64,000 nucleotides of DNA from Pseudomonas sp. GD04019 (lineage in GTDB: Bacteria; Pseudomonadota; Gammaproteobacteria; Pseudomonadales; Pseudomonadaceae): contig NZ_JAOEEA010000005.1 of the NCBI RefSeq assembly GCF_029837695.1, positions 124,001-188,000 on the forward strand, read 5' to 3'. This document shows positions 36,391 through 44,838 of this stretch, piece after piece (the stretch's first letter is position 1; each line of letters begins with the position of its first letter). Under the pieces are notes generated by a model. That model made no database searches, had not been told where the DNA came from, and saw only the letters and a program-made list of their open reading frames with translations. The position numbers and the translations under genes are program-made.

Positions 36391-36600
36391 TCAGGCAGCC
36401 AGGCACCAGCCGTTCTGCATGCACACCACACTGTGAATCGCCATCTTCTCGCTCTGCCGGGTCGGCATGCGCAAGGTCAGCAGGCTGCCGTCTTCCAGGT
36501 GCACGGCCGCTTCGGATTCGAAGTGCAGGCCGGATTCACCCAGGCTGACGTAGGTCACGCCATAGGTGGCGGTGTTGCTGAAGGCTTCGGTGATGGACAT
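36391..36600 (-). CDS. Hypothetical protein (69 residues)
   Basis: A short soluble protein beginning MSITEAFSNTATYGVTYVSL and containing a SEAAVHLEDGSLLTLRMPT beta-hairpin-like segment and three Cys-containing stretches near the end. GGATC precedes ATG 36600 at 6-10 bases. It resembles small unnamed pseudomonad proteins, but no family is known to me. It is convergent with the solute-binding gene. Confidence 0.6.
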   Translation of the reverse strand: MSITEAFSNTATYGVTYVSLGESGLHFESEAAVHLEDGSLLTLRMPTRQSEKMAIHSVVCMQNGWCLAA

Positions 36601-36634
36601 GGCTGATCCTCCGAGAATGGTTGCCGCCAGTGAC

Positions 36635-36736
36635 TTACTGGCGGGCCCGGGCCTGTTGCGGTTGTTGGGGAGTGGCCGGCACGCTGTGGAAGGCGGAGGC
36701 GGCGATCAGGCTGGCGATGGCGGCGAAGCTGCTCAT
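36635..36736 (-). CDS. Candidate 33-residue peptide
   Basis: The frame MSSFAAIASLIAASAFHSVP continues ATPQQPQQARARQ and stops at TAA (36635-36637). A strong AGAGGAG site lies 7 bases before the ATG, and the first ~18 residues are hydrophobic. It is 34 bp upstream of the 69-residue gene on the same strand, so the two may be co-transcribed. No conservation could be checked. The 230 bp to the right (36737-36966) show no gene. Confidence 0.5.
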   Translation of the reverse strand: MSSFAAIASLIAASAFHSVPATPQQPQQARARQ

Positions 36737-36966
36737 GGTGTTGCTCCTCTGGCTGGAATGGGTGTGAACCCGGTGGCTGCATAGTTGCCGAGCCGCTCCA
36801 TCGACAGAAGTGAAGGCTGAGCATGGTAGGTATCGATGTCGGTGATGGTTGCCGGACATCGCCTGAATGGCTCTGCGGGCCGCGCCGCTGTTGCGTTTCG
36901 GTGACGCTTCGATGCACGCTAAACGTCTCCCTCACAATCCCTCGGCTGTCTCAGGTAATCCGCTCC

Positions 36967-37686
36967 ATGTCACTGCGCATCTGCATTCTGGAAACCGATG
37001 TACTCCGCCCCGAACTGATCGACCAATACCAGGGCTATGGCCGCATGTTCGAGCGCCTGTTCGCCCAGCAGCCGCTGGAGGCCAGCTTCGAGGTATTCAA
37101 CGTGGTGCAGGGCGAATACCCGGCGGACGAGCAGCGCTACGACGCCTACCTGGTGACCGGCAGCAAGGCGGATTCCTTCGGCAGTGACCCGTGGATCCAG
37201 ACCCTCAAGACCTACCTGCTCAAGCGCTACGAGGCCGGCGACAAGCTGCTCGGCATCTGCTTCGGCCACCAACTGCTGGCCCTGCTGCTGGGCGGGCGTG
37301 CCGAGCGCGCGACCCAGGGCTGGGGCGTGGGCATCCATCACTACGAGATCAAGCAGCAGGCTCAGTGGATGAGCCCGGCGCTGGAGCAGTTCACCCTGCT
37401 GATCAGCCACCAGGATCAGGTCACCGCACTGCCGGAGAAGGCCACCCTGCTGGCTTCCAGCGAGTTCTGCCCGGTGGCCGCGTACTGCATCGAGGACCAG
37501 GTGCTGTGCTTTCAGGGCCACCCGGAATTCATCCACGACTATTCGCGCACACTGCTCGACATCCGCCAGAAGTGCATCGGCGAGCCGGTTTACAGCAAGG
37601 CCGTGGAAAGCCTGGTGCATGACCACCAGGGCGCCACCGTGGCCGAGTGGATGATGCGCTTCGTCGCCCAGGGCAAGAGCGCCTAA
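36967..37686 (+). CDS. Type 1 glutamine amidotransferase
   Basis: This 239-residue class I amidotransferase has its nucleophile at C98 (ICFGHQLL) and H185-x-E187 (GHPEF), so a full triad is present. It belongs to the GMP synthase-like, stand-alone branch; the ATG 36967 (MSLRICILETD) is preferred over the longer frame. It is a paralogue of 24284-25009 but not close in sequence. It may deglutamylate a small molecule. Neighbours give no clue to the substrate. Confidence 0.88.
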   Translation: MSLRICILETDVLRPELIDQYQGYGRMFERLFAQQPLEASFEVFNVVQGEYPADEQRYDAYLVTGSKADSFGSDPWIQTLKTYLLKRYEAGDKLLGICFGHQLLALLLGGRAERATQGWGVGIHHYEIKQQAQWMSPALEQFTLLISHQDQVTALPEKATLLASSEFCPVAAYCIEDQVLCFQGHPEFIHDYSRTLLDIRQKCIGEPVYSKAVESLVHDHQGATVAEWMMRFVAQGKSA

Positions 37687-37818
37687 GCCCTCCTGATTGC
37701 GCGCGCCGGCATTCGCCCGGTCGCGCGCTATTCAGCCTTCCTACTACCCGACTTTACCGATTGCCGCGTGCGGCCGCGTTCTTCATCGTGCGGCGCACAG
37801 GCCACGGCGGACAGGACC

Positions 37819-38904
37819 ATGTACAGCGAAATCAGCAGCGAGCCCCCGGTGCTGCCCGTCACGGCGCGGCCGTGGAGCAGCGAGCGTTACCAGCAGGGCA
37901 TGCAGCACCTGCTGCATGTGGTTCAGGAACTGTCGCTGGCGCGTGATCTGGCCACCGTGCAGGAGATCGTCCGCCACGCCGCGCGCCGCCTCACCGGCTG
38001 CGATGGCGCCACCTTCGTGCTGCGCGACGGCCCGTTCTGCCACTACGCCGACGAGGATGCCGTGGGACCGCTGTGGAAGGGCAAGCGCTTCCCACTGGAA
38101 ACCTGCATCAGCGGCTGGGCCATGCTCAACCGCCAGCAGGCGGTGATTCCGGATATCTACGTCGACTCGCGCATCCCCCACGACGCTTACCGGCCGACCT
38201 TCGTGAAGAGCCTGGTGATGGTGCCGATCCGCGCCCGCGAGCCGATTGGCGCCATCGGCAACTACTGGGCCGAGCACCGCCAGCCCTGCGCCGAGGAGGT
38301 GCAGCTGCTGCAGGCCCTGGCCGACTCCACCTCCATCGCCATCGAGAACGTGCAGCTCTATCGCAGCCTCGAACAGCGCGTCGAGGAGCGTACCCGCGAG
38401 CTGCAGGAGGCCTACGACCGCATCCACAGTCTGTCGATGACCGACGAGCTCACTGGCCTGTGCAACCGCCGCGGTTTCTATCTGCTGGCCGAGCAGACCC
38501 TGCTGCACGCGGCCCGCTACGGCGGTGGTTGTACGGTGATGTTCATGGACCTGGACGGGCTCAAACAGGTCAACGACCGCCTCGGCCACGAGGCCGGCGA
38601 TGCGCTGATCCGCCAGGCCGCCGAGACGCTGCGCCGTACCCTGCGCGAGACCGATGTGGCGGCGCGCATGGGCGGCGACGAGTTCTGCGTGGTGGCGCTG
38701 GGCAATGCCGGCAAATGCCTGCAGCAGCGCTTGCAGCAGGCCATCGATGCTTTCAACGACAGCGCAGCGCAGCCCTTCGCCCTGTCCGCCAGCCTTGGCT
38801 GCGCGGAACTGGAGGAGTGCGCCGAGGCCTCGCTGGATAGCCTGATGGCGCTGGCCGATGAGCGCATGTACGAGGATAAGCGGCGGCGGCGCGTCGACCG
38901 CTAG
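37819..38904 (+). CDS. GAF domain-containing diguanylate cyclase
   Basis: This 361-residue protein has an N-terminal GAF sensor domain (about 20-180), a short coiled-coil (SLEQRVEERTRELQEAYDRIHSL) and a C-terminal GGDEF domain. GGDEF is intact at 285-289, and the inhibitory RxxD I-site (R276-D279) is five residues before it. It should make c-di-GMP from two GTP and be feedback-inhibited. No membrane segment is seen, so it is cytosolic. The GAF ligand is unknown. It overlaps the convergent corA gene by 4 bp. Confidence 0.93.
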   Translation: MYSEISSEPPVLPVTARPWSSERYQQGMQHLLHVVQELSLARDLATVQEIVRHAARRLTGCDGATFVLRDGPFCHYADEDAVGPLWKGKRFPLETCISGWAMLNRQQAVIPDIYVDSRIPHDAYRPTFVKSLVMVPIRAREPIGAIGNYWAEHRQPCAEEVQLLQALADSTSIAIENVQLYRSLEQRVEERTRELQEAYDRIHSLSMTDELTGLCNRRGFYLLAEQTLLHAARYGGGCTVMFMDLDGLKQVNDRLGHEAGDALIRQAAETLRRTLRETDVAARMGGDEFCVVALGNAGKCLQQRLQQAIDAFNDSAAQPFALSASLGCAELEECAEASLDSLMALADERMYEDKRRRRVDR

Positions 38905-39869
38905 AGCCAGCCCATCCGCTTGAAGTTGGCGAACAGCGCCACGCAGCCCAGGCCGATGACGCCGAGCACGCCGAAGTAGCCGTAGTGCCAGGTCAGCTCC
39001 GGCATGTTCTCGAAGTTCATCCCATAGATGCCGGCCACCGCCGTGGGGAAGGCCAGGATCGCCGCCCAGGCGGCGAACTTGCGCTGGGTCAGGCTCTGTC
39101 GAGAGGACTCCAGCAGCAGGCCGATCTCGATGGCATGGTCGGCCATCTCGCGCAGCCCGGTGAGGTCTTCCAGCAAGCGATTGACGTGGATCGCGATGTC
39201 GCGGAAGTACGGGCGCATGTGCTTGTCGATGAAGGGGAAGTCCAGCTGCTGCAGCTCCTGGCAGATCTCCGACAGCGGCGCCACCTGGCGACGCAGGCGC
39301 AGCAGGTCGCGGCGCAGGCTGTGGATGCGCTCCACGTCGCCCTGGGTGAGCGGGCGGCTCAGTACCGTCTGCTCGATGTCTTCCAGCTCGGTGTGGATGC
39401 AGTCCAGCAGCGGCCGGTAGTTCTCGATCACGAAGCTGAGCAGGGCATACAGCACGAAGTCTTCACCATGCTCCAGCAGCAGCGGGCGCGCCTCGCAGCG
39501 CTGGCGCACGGTGGAGTAGGGCGCGGAGTTGCCGTAGCGGGCGCTAATCACGTAGCCCTTGCCGGCGAAGATCTGGGTCTCGACGAATTCCAGACGCTCG
39601 CCGTGGCGAATCGGCGAGTAGAGCACCATGAACAGGGCGTCGCCGAAGATTTCCAGCTTGGGGCGGGTGTGCTGGGCGATGGCGTCTTCCATCGCCAGCT
39701 CGTGCAGGTTGAACTGCTCCTGCAGGGTCTGCAGCTCGATGTCGGGGTCGCGCAGCCCGATCCAGACGAAATGGTCGGGCTTGGTAGCCCACTGGCGGCC
39801 CTCGTTCAGGGCGATATCGGCGACTTTTTTGCCTTTGTGATAAGCGACGGCGGCAACGACCTGACCCAT
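38901..39869 (-). CDS. corA: CorA family divalent cation transporter
   Basis: This 322-residue protein has a long N-terminal cytoplasmic helical domain and two C-terminal membrane helices. The CorA signature GMN appears in YGMNFENMPE between the helices. CorA moves Mg2+ (also Co2+ and Ni2+) through a pentameric channel. The KRMGWL-type basic C-terminus is usual. The start at 39869 (MGQVVAAVAYHKGKKV) is plausible. Some relatives prefer zinc, so the ion is not certain. Its 3' end overlaps the cyclase gene on the other strand. Confidence 0.93.
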   Translation of the reverse strand: MGQVVAAVAYHKGKKVADIALNEGRQWATKPDHFVWIGLRDPDIELQTLQEQFNLHELAMEDAIAQHTRPKLEIFGDALFMVLYSPIRHGERLEFVETQIFAGKGYVISARYGNSAPYSTVRQRCEARPLLLEHGEDFVLYALLSFVIENYRPLLDCIHTELEDIEQTVLSRPLTQGDVERIHSLRRDLLRLRRQVAPLSEICQELQQLDFPFIDKHMRPYFRDIAIHVNRLLEDLTGLREMADHAIEIGLLLESSRQSLTQRKFAAWAAILAFPTAVAGIYGMNFENMPELTWHYGYFGVLGVIGLGCVALFANFKRMGWL

Positions 39870-39921
39870 GGGCTGTCCTCTGCGTGGCGATGGCGCAGCT
39901 TAACCCATGGGCGGCGGGCGG

Positions 39922-40644
39922 TCAGGCCTTGGCCAGTTGCTGGTCGAGCTGCTCGATGCACTCGCGCATCAACTGCTGGCAGCGCTCCATCAGTTGCGGC
40001 AGGTCATCCAGGGTCAGGCCCAGGGTGGGGATGGCCGGCAGCGAGTTGATCAGCACCTTGCCGCTGCTCCAGCTGTTCAGCTTGAGGCGTCCGGCGTAGC
40101 TGCTGACGCATACCGGAATGATCGGCACGCCAGCGGCGATGGCCATCTGGAACGCGCCCTTCTTGAACGGCAGCAGGCCCTTGCCCAGATTGCGCGTGCC
40201 TTCCGGGAACACCCAGATAGAGGTGTCGCGGTTCTGCAGGGTCTCGGTGGTCTGCAGCATGGACTGCTTGGCCTTGCGGCCGTTGCCACGGTCGATCAGC
40301 ACGTTGCCGGCCAGCCAGTAGAGTTGGCCGAAGAACGGCACCCACTTCAGGCTTTTCTTGCCGATGCTCACGGTGCGCGGCGGCACCACCCGGCCGAGCA
40401 CGTAGAGGTCGTAGTTGGACTGGTGGTTGGCGACGATCACGCAGGGACGATCCTGACCGAACAGGCTGCTTACCTCGGTCTTCACCCGCAGGCGCAGCAT
40501 GCACAGGGCGGGCAGGGAATACAGGCGCGCGCACAGGCGGCTGTTGTCCGGGTTGAACGGGCGGCACAGGCCCAGTATCAGGCCAAGGGTTCCGGCAATG
40601 ATGAAGTGCAGCCCCATCAACAACATGCGCGCGAGGAAAAGCAT
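39922..40644 (-). CDS. 1-acyl-sn-glycerol-3-phosphate acyltransferase (PlsC family)
   Basis: This 240-residue membrane enzyme has an N-terminal helix (about 5-25) and the PlsC core. NHQSNYD (NHxxxxD) and FPEGTRN (motif III) are intact, along with VPIIPV near the end. It acylates lysophosphatidic acid to phosphatidic acid in phospholipid synthesis. Pseudomonads have several paralogues, so the gene number is not assigned. It stands alone on the minus strand between the crotonase and corA genes. Confidence 0.9.
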   Translation of the reverse strand: MLFLARMLLMGLHFIIAGTLGLILGLCRPFNPDNSRLCARLYSLPALCMLRLRVKTEVSSLFGQDRPCVIVANHQSNYDLYVLGRVVPPRTVSIGKKSLKWVPFFGQLYWLAGNVLIDRGNGRKAKQSMLQTTETLQNRDTSIWVFPEGTRNLGKGLLPFKKGAFQMAIAAGVPIIPVCVSSYAGRLKLNSWSSGKVLINSLPAIPTLGLTLDDLPQLMERCQQLMRECIEQLDQQLAKA

Positions 40645-40769
40645 CGGTAAGCCTTCAGGCAGACAAAAAGGCGCGCAGTGTACGGGCGTGCACTACTTTC
40701 GGCAATTGACGCCGATCAGAGGTTATTACCGGGCGTTTCCACGGCGTTGCCGGCTTTTCCCCAGAAAGC

Positions 40770-40796
40770 AGAAGCCCGGCACTGGGCCGGGCTTCT
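40770..40796 (-). terminator. Terminator after the crotonase gene
   Basis: AGAAGCCCGGC (40770-40780) pairs with GCCGGGCTTCT (40786-40796), loop ACTGG; the minus strand follows with TGCTTT. It separates the crotonase from the acyltransferase gene. Confidence 0.65.
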
Positions 40797-40814
40797 CGGT
40801 GCTGCGTACAGCTA

Positions 40815-41504
40815 TCAGCCCAGGTGCTGCTGATCCAGCTCGATGGCCTTGTCCAGGGTCTCCAGCAGGGCCTTGCGCACCTTCAGCTTGGTGTTCTTGT
40901 GCGCGGTCATGTTGATCTTCTTCAGCTGCTGAGCGGCGGCCAGGGCTGCGGCCTGCAGTTGCTCGGCCGGTACCACCTTGTCGAGGAAGCCGGCGTCCAC
41001 GGCGCCCGCCGGATCGAAGATCTCGCCATTGATCACCGAACGGTGGAAGGCGGCCTTGCGCAGGCGGTCGCGGGCCAGTTCGATGCCTGCGTGGTGCATG
41101 GTCATGCCGATCTGCACTTCGTTCAGGCCGATGTTGAACGGGCCTTCAACGCCGATGCGGTAGTCGGCCGACAGCAGGATGAAGGCGCCCTTGGCGATGG
41201 CGTGGCCCGGACAGGCGACGACGATCGGGAAGGGGTGGCTGAGCATGCGACGGGCCAGGGTGGAACCGGCGGTGACCAGGGCCACGGCGTTCTGCGGGCC
41301 GGAGGTCATCACCTTGAGGTCGTAACCGCCGGAGAGGATGCCCGGCTGGCCGGTGATGATCACCACGGCGCGATCCTGCGCGGCCTGATCCAGGGCGGCA
41401 TTGAAGGCGGCGATCACGTCCGGGGAGATGGCGTTCACCTTGCCGTTGTTGAGGGTCAGGGTGGCGATGCCGTCTTCGAGATGGTAGCTGATCAGGTCGC
41501 TCAT
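40815..41504 (-). CDS. Crotonase/enoyl-CoA hydratase family protein
   Basis: This 229-residue protein is short for the crotonase superfamily. It has the oxyanion-hole segments VVIITGQPGILSGGYDL and VACPGHAIAKGAFILLSADYRIG. The usual catalytic glutamates of enoyl-CoA hydratase are not obvious; GLNEVQIGMTMHHAGIEL holds one. The precise reaction is unknown. ATG 41504 (MSDLISYHLEDGIATL) matches the normal N-terminus; the longer frame upstream reads through the promoter region. It is a single-gene unit with its own terminator. Confidence 0.85.
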   Translation of the reverse strand: MSDLISYHLEDGIATLTLNNGKVNAISPDVIAAFNAALDQAAQDRAVVIITGQPGILSGGYDLKVMTSGPQNAVALVTAGSTLARRMLSHPFPIVVACPGHAIAKGAFILLSADYRIGVEGPFNIGLNEVQIGMTMHHAGIELARDRLRKAAFHRSVINGEIFDPAGAVDAGFLDKVVPAEQLQAAALAAAQQLKKINMTAHKNTKLKVRKALLETLDKAIELDQQHLG

Positions 41505-41696
41505 GGCGGAAGTCCTAGTCCAGGTTGCGGAAAGTGGCGCTGACGTTACCCAGCGCGAGGCCAGGGGTAAAGCGCTTTGGCTGACCGGAGGGTCATCCGC
41601 CCGTCGCCGCCGGGCTATCGCCGCCATCGGCAGGCTCAATTGGCTACTATACCGAGCAGTGACTTAGGTTAGCCGCGAACCTGAGGAGTGCCCTTC

Positions 41697-41900
41697 ATGC
41701 GTCCGCCCCACATCGTCCTGCGTCTCGGCCCGCTGTTGCTGTTGATAGGCCTGACCCTGTTCGCCATCAGCCCCGCCAGCCACAGCCCGGCCGGCGTGCT
41801 GCAGCTGTTCCTGTTCAGCCTGTTCATCTCCCTCGGCTTCCTTATCTATGCAGGCCGTTACTACGAGGCAGGCGATGGCGAAGCCTGCAGCTCTGCATAA
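41697..41900 (+). CDS. Small membrane protein (67 residues)
   Basis: Two hydrophobic helices (about residues 8-27 and 34-54) with a short loop, and a charged C-terminus (GRYYEAGDGEACSSA). ATG 41697 follows CTGAGGAG by eight bases; a GTG nine bases earlier is less likely. Short two-helix proteins of this kind occur in many pseudomonads with no known role. It is 92 bp upstream of the tRNA-Ser gene on the same strand. Confidence 0.65.
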   Translation: MRPPHIVLRLGPLLLLIGLTLFAISPASHSPAGVLQLFLFSLFISLGFLIYAGRYYEAGDGEACSSA

Positions 41901-41926
41901 GCACATGAATCGCCTGAAAAAAATTT

Positions 41927-41954
41927 TGCATTCGCAAAGACGTTCGGCTACATT
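41927..41954 (+). promoter_or_regulatory. Promoter of tRNA-Ser
   Basis: -35 TTGCAT (41927-41932), 16-base spacer, -10 TACATT (41949-41954). A start near 41961 would leave ~32 nt of leader before the tRNA. AT-rich upstream sequence (AAAAAAATTT) looks like an UP element. Confidence 0.7.
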
Positions 41955-41992
41955 AGCGCGCCTCGACGGACCAGACTGGTTCGCCGAGATCC

Positions 41993-42082
41993 GGTGAAGT
42001 GTCCGAGCGGTTGAAGGAGCACGCCTGGAAAGTGTGTATACGGGAAACCGTATCGTGGGTTCGAATCCCACCTTCACCGCCA
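41993..42082 (+). tRNA. tRNA-Ser (anticodon GGA)
   Basis: A 90-nt gene with 7-bp acceptor stem (GGTGAAG ... CTTCACC), discriminator G and encoded CCA (42080-42082). The anticodon stem CACGC/GTGTG holds the loop CTGGAAA, so the anticodon is GGA and codons UCU/UCC are read. The long variable arm (TATACGGGAAACCGTAT) and the T arm GGGTTCGAATCCC confirm a serine tRNA. It has its own promoter and terminator. Confidence 0.97.
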
Positions 42083-42092
42083 GACCCTGAAA

Positions 42093-42125
42093 AGCCCCGA
42101 GAGCGAAAGTTCTCGGGGCTTTTTG
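42093..42125 (+). terminator. Terminator of tRNA-Ser
   Basis: AGCCCCGAGA (42093-42102) pairs perfectly with TCTCGGGGCT (42111-42120), followed by TTTTTGC. Strong intrinsic terminator. Confidence 0.9.
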
Positions 42126-42194
42126 CTTTTCGGGCTGTGGGTTCCAGAGCCCAACGAGAGCCAGCGAGTTGTCGGCCGGCTCGGGTCGCTTGCC

Positions 42195-42410
42195 TCAAGC
42201 CCGTCTGGGTTCCTCGAACGGCAAGGTTTCACGCAGCAGGCGCAGTTCGGCGGCGTCCTGGTTCAGGCGGTGGATGACCTTGAACAGTTGCTGCCTGAGC
42301 AGTTCGTCGCTCATGCGCTCGGCGGCGCGCATCACGGCCAGGGCGGCGTCCTCGTTGTGGGAGGCGATGACGTCGATGGTCTTGCGGGTTGTACGGGCCG
42401 TGCGGGACAA
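42195..42410 (-). CDS. Hypothetical small helical protein (71 residues)
   Basis: An alpha-helical, charged protein ([42 protein letters not shown]). The only workable start is TTG at 42410 with AAGGTG nine bases before it. Coding quality is fair: GC at third positions is as high as in neighbours. No family was recognised and no neighbour suggests a role. An alternative is that the frame is open by chance. Confidence 0.5.
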   Translation of the reverse strand: MSRTARTTRKTIDVIASHNEDAALAVMRAAERMSDELLRQQLFKVIHRLNQDAAELRLLRETLPFEEPRRA

Positions 42411-42533
42411 GATGGTTCACCTTTCGCTGAGGAGTCTGAAAGCTAGACCATCGATATTTCCCTTTTGTTTCGGCAACTTGCGATCAGATGAATTCGTTGT
42501 GAATGGTATCGCCCGCGCCGCGCTGTGACGGCC

Positions 42534-43418
42534 TCAGCGGCTCGATAGAAAGGTCGCCAGTTGCCGTGCGTGAGAAGACAGCGTCTCCCAGTCCCGGATA
42601 CAGATGCGCAGTTCCCGCGTGGCCCAGGCATCCGTCAGCGCGACGATCCTGACCGGCAGTTCCTGAACGAAACGCGCGGCGGCTGCCTCGGGCAGCAGGG
42701 CGATGCCGGCGCGCTGGGCCACCAGCTGCGCGATGGCGTCGAAGCTCGGGGCGCGTACCCGCACTTTCAGCGGCATGGCGTACTTGCTCGCCATCTCCTC
42801 GATGAAACGCTGCATGGCCCGCTCGGCGGGCAGGCAGACGAAGGCGAAGCCCAGCGCATTGCGCAGCTGGGTCACCTGATGGCCGGCCAACGCATGGTCG
42901 CGGGGCACCAGCATCACCAGCTTGTCGTCACGGAAGGGCAGGGAGAGCAGCCCGCCGGTGGACAGGTTGCCGTCGTACACGCCTATCTCGCTCTCGCCCG
43001 ACTGCACGGCGCGCAGTACTTCGCTGCTGCTCTGCTCCACCAGTTGCAGATCGACTTCCGGGTAATCGACGAGGAAGGGGCCGAGGGTGGCAGGCAGAAA
43101 GGTGCTGTTCGCCACCGTGGTAGCCGACAGGCGCAGGGCGATGCGGCGTTCGCCGGAGAGCTCCTGGAGCGTTTCCTTGAGTTTCTCCGCCTCGCTGAGC
43201 ACGCTGCGCGCGCCTTCCAGGATCAGCCGGCCCGCCGGGGTGAGGCGCATGCCGTCGGCCTTGCGGGTGAACAGCGTCAGGCCGCAGCGTTGCTCGAACA
43301 GGCGCAGGCGCGTGCTCGCCGCGGAGACGGCCACTGGCACTGCGGCGGCGGCCTTGCTCAGGCTGCCGGTGGCGGCGATGCTCGCCAGCAGGCGCAGATC
43401 GGCCAGATCGAAATGCAC
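42534..43418 (-). CDS. LysR family transcriptional regulator
   Basis: This 294-residue LysR-type regulator has an N-terminal winged helix (about 3-61, DLADLRLLASIAATGSLSKAAAAVPVAVSAASTRLRLFEQRCG) and a C-terminal periplasmic-binding-like sensor domain. It is divergent from the EamA permease gene across ~100 bp, and a T-N11-A site lies in between; the permease is the likely target. The ligand is unknown. Confidence 0.92.
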   Translation of the reverse strand: MHFDLADLRLLASIAATGSLSKAAAAVPVAVSAASTRLRLFEQRCGLTLFTRKADGMRLTPAGRLILEGARSVLSEAEKLKETLQELSGERRIALRLSATTVANSTFLPATLGPFLVDYPEVDLQLVEQSSSEVLRAVQSGESEIGVYDGNLSTGGLLSLPFRDDKLVMLVPRDHALAGHQVTQLRNALGFAFVCLPAERAMQRFIEEMASKYAMPLKVRVRAPSFDAIAQLVAQRAGIALLPEAAAARFVQELPVRIVALTDAWATRELRICIRDWETLSSHARQLATFLSSR

Positions 43419-43476
43419 GGGCGTTCTCCTTTGTAGAAGGCTTCCTTCGTTAAAAAGCGATTCTAGCCAAAGAGCG

Positions 43477-43491
43477 TTATCTTCAGAATAA
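43477..43491. promoter_or_regulatory. Candidate LysR-type operator (T-N11-A)
   Basis: TTATCTTCAGAATAA is an imperfect palindrome of the T-N11-A type that LysR regulators bind. It lies 27 bp before the permease ATG, in the shared divergent region. Confidence 0.35.
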
Positions 43492-43517
43492 AGCCTTGCC
43501 TAGCTGCCTGGATTGCC

Positions 43518-44456
43518 ATGAATACCTTGTCTTCCCTCTATCGGCGCGGTCTGGACGATGGCCGGCTGTTTGCGGTGCTGTCTGCCGCCGGCTTCAGCCT
43601 CAAGGCGATCTTCGTCAAGCTCGCCTATGCGGCGGGTCCGGTGGACGCCATCACCTTGCTGACCCTGCGCATGGGCCTGGCGCTGCCGCTGTTTCTCTGG
43701 CTGGTATGGTTGAGCCGCGGTGAGGCGAGCGTCCGGCTGGGTGGCGTGGATGTGCTTCGCATCCTGCTGCTCGGCATGCTCGGCTACTACCTGTCGAGCC
43801 TGTTCGACTTCTATGGACTGGAATACATCAGCGCCGGCCTCGAGCGGCTGATCCTGTTCTCCTACCCGACCCTGGTGCTGCTGCTCCATGCCCTCGCCAC
43901 GCGCCAGCGGCCCAGCCGGCAGATGCTGCTGGCCATGGGCATCTGCTACTGCGGCTTGGCGGTGGCCTTCTTCCATGATGTGAGCGCGGTGGGCGGCGGC
44001 GAGCAGGTGCTGCTCGGCGCGGCCTGGGTGTTTGCCAGCGCCGTCACCTATGCCCTGTATTACTTCGGCACCGGCGTGATGGTGCAGCGCCTCGGCTCCA
44101 TGCGCCTGGCCGGGCTGGCCGGAGGCGCCTCGGCACTGATGGTGCTAGCGCACTACGCGGTGACCGGCGATACGGCGCAGCTGGCGGGCCTGTCCGGGGA
44201 AATCTGGCTATACGCAGCGCTGATGGCGGTGCTGTCCACCGCCCTGCCGATCTACTGGATGGCCCTGGCCGTGCAGCGCATGGGCGCGGCGCACACCGCG
44301 GCCATCGGCAACCTGGGACCGGTGCTGACGATCTTCGCCTCATGGCTGGTACTGAGCGAGTCGATATCGCTGTATCAGGTGGTGGGTCTGGCGTTGGTGC
44401 TGTTTGGCGTGGCGCGGCTGAAACCGGCTCGTCCAGCCGAGGTGAAACCGACCTGA
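43518..44456 (+). CDS. EamA (DMT) family permease
   Basis: This 312-residue protein has ten predicted membrane helices in two EamA repeats (about 20-150 and 165-300). LKAIFVKLAYAAGPVDAITLL and the second-repeat GAAHTAAIGNLGPVLTIFASWLVLSESI are typical drug/metabolite exporter motifs. It may export an amino acid or a drug; the divergent LysR regulator probably controls it. The ATG at 43518 follows GGATTGCC. Substrate unknown. Confidence 0.9.
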   Translation: MNTLSSLYRRGLDDGRLFAVLSAAGFSLKAIFVKLAYAAGPVDAITLLTLRMGLALPLFLWLVWLSRGEASVRLGGVDVLRILLLGMLGYYLSSLFDFYGLEYISAGLERLILFSYPTLVLLLHALATRQRPSRQMLLAMGICYCGLAVAFFHDVSAVGGGEQVLLGAAWVFASAVTYALYYFGTGVMVQRLGSMRLAGLAGGASALMVLAHYAVTGDTAQLAGLSGEIWLYAALMAVLSTALPIYWMALAVQRMGAAHTAAIGNLGPVLTIFASWLVLSESISLYQVVGLALVLFGVARLKPARPAEVKPT

Positions 44457-44546
44457 AGGTCCTTGTTGCCGCGGCGGTGAAATAGGGCGAACTGAATGTG
44501 GCCGGCGTACCTCTCAGTCTTATTGGCAGTTGCGAGGAAAGACGAG

Positions 44547-44792
44547 ATGGGATTGCTGACATCATGGGGCCGGCGTGATTCGCCGAACGATGCACGGGGC
44601 CTGCCCGGCTATCCCGGCCGGGAAAGCAACTTGAGCGAGAGCAAGGTACAGCGCGAACTGGGCTTCGATCCCGACTCGCCGGATCTGGGCGACCCGCAGA
44701 TCGACCCGCCGTGGCCGGCACGGATTCCGCAGCGTGACGGTACTGTGGTCAAGCGCGCGCCGGGAGAGCAGTACCCTCCCTACGACGAATAG
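44547..44792 (+). CDS. Hypothetical protein (81 residues)
   Basis: A hydrophilic, probably disordered protein rich in Pro, Asp and Gly (FDPDSPDLGDPQIDPPWP, PGEQYPPYDE). AGGAAAG lies seven bases before ATG 44547, which is preferred over the upstream start in the same frame. It is 90 bp after the permease gene. No family was recognised. Confidence 0.6.
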   Translation: MGLLTSWGRRDSPNDARGLPGYPGRESNLSESKVQRELGFDPDSPDLGDPQIDPPWPARIPQRDGTVVKRAPGEQYPPYDE

Positions 44793-44838
44793 CCTTAGCC
44801 CCTTAATGCGGGCCCGGCAATCCGCGGTGCGTAGGCCT

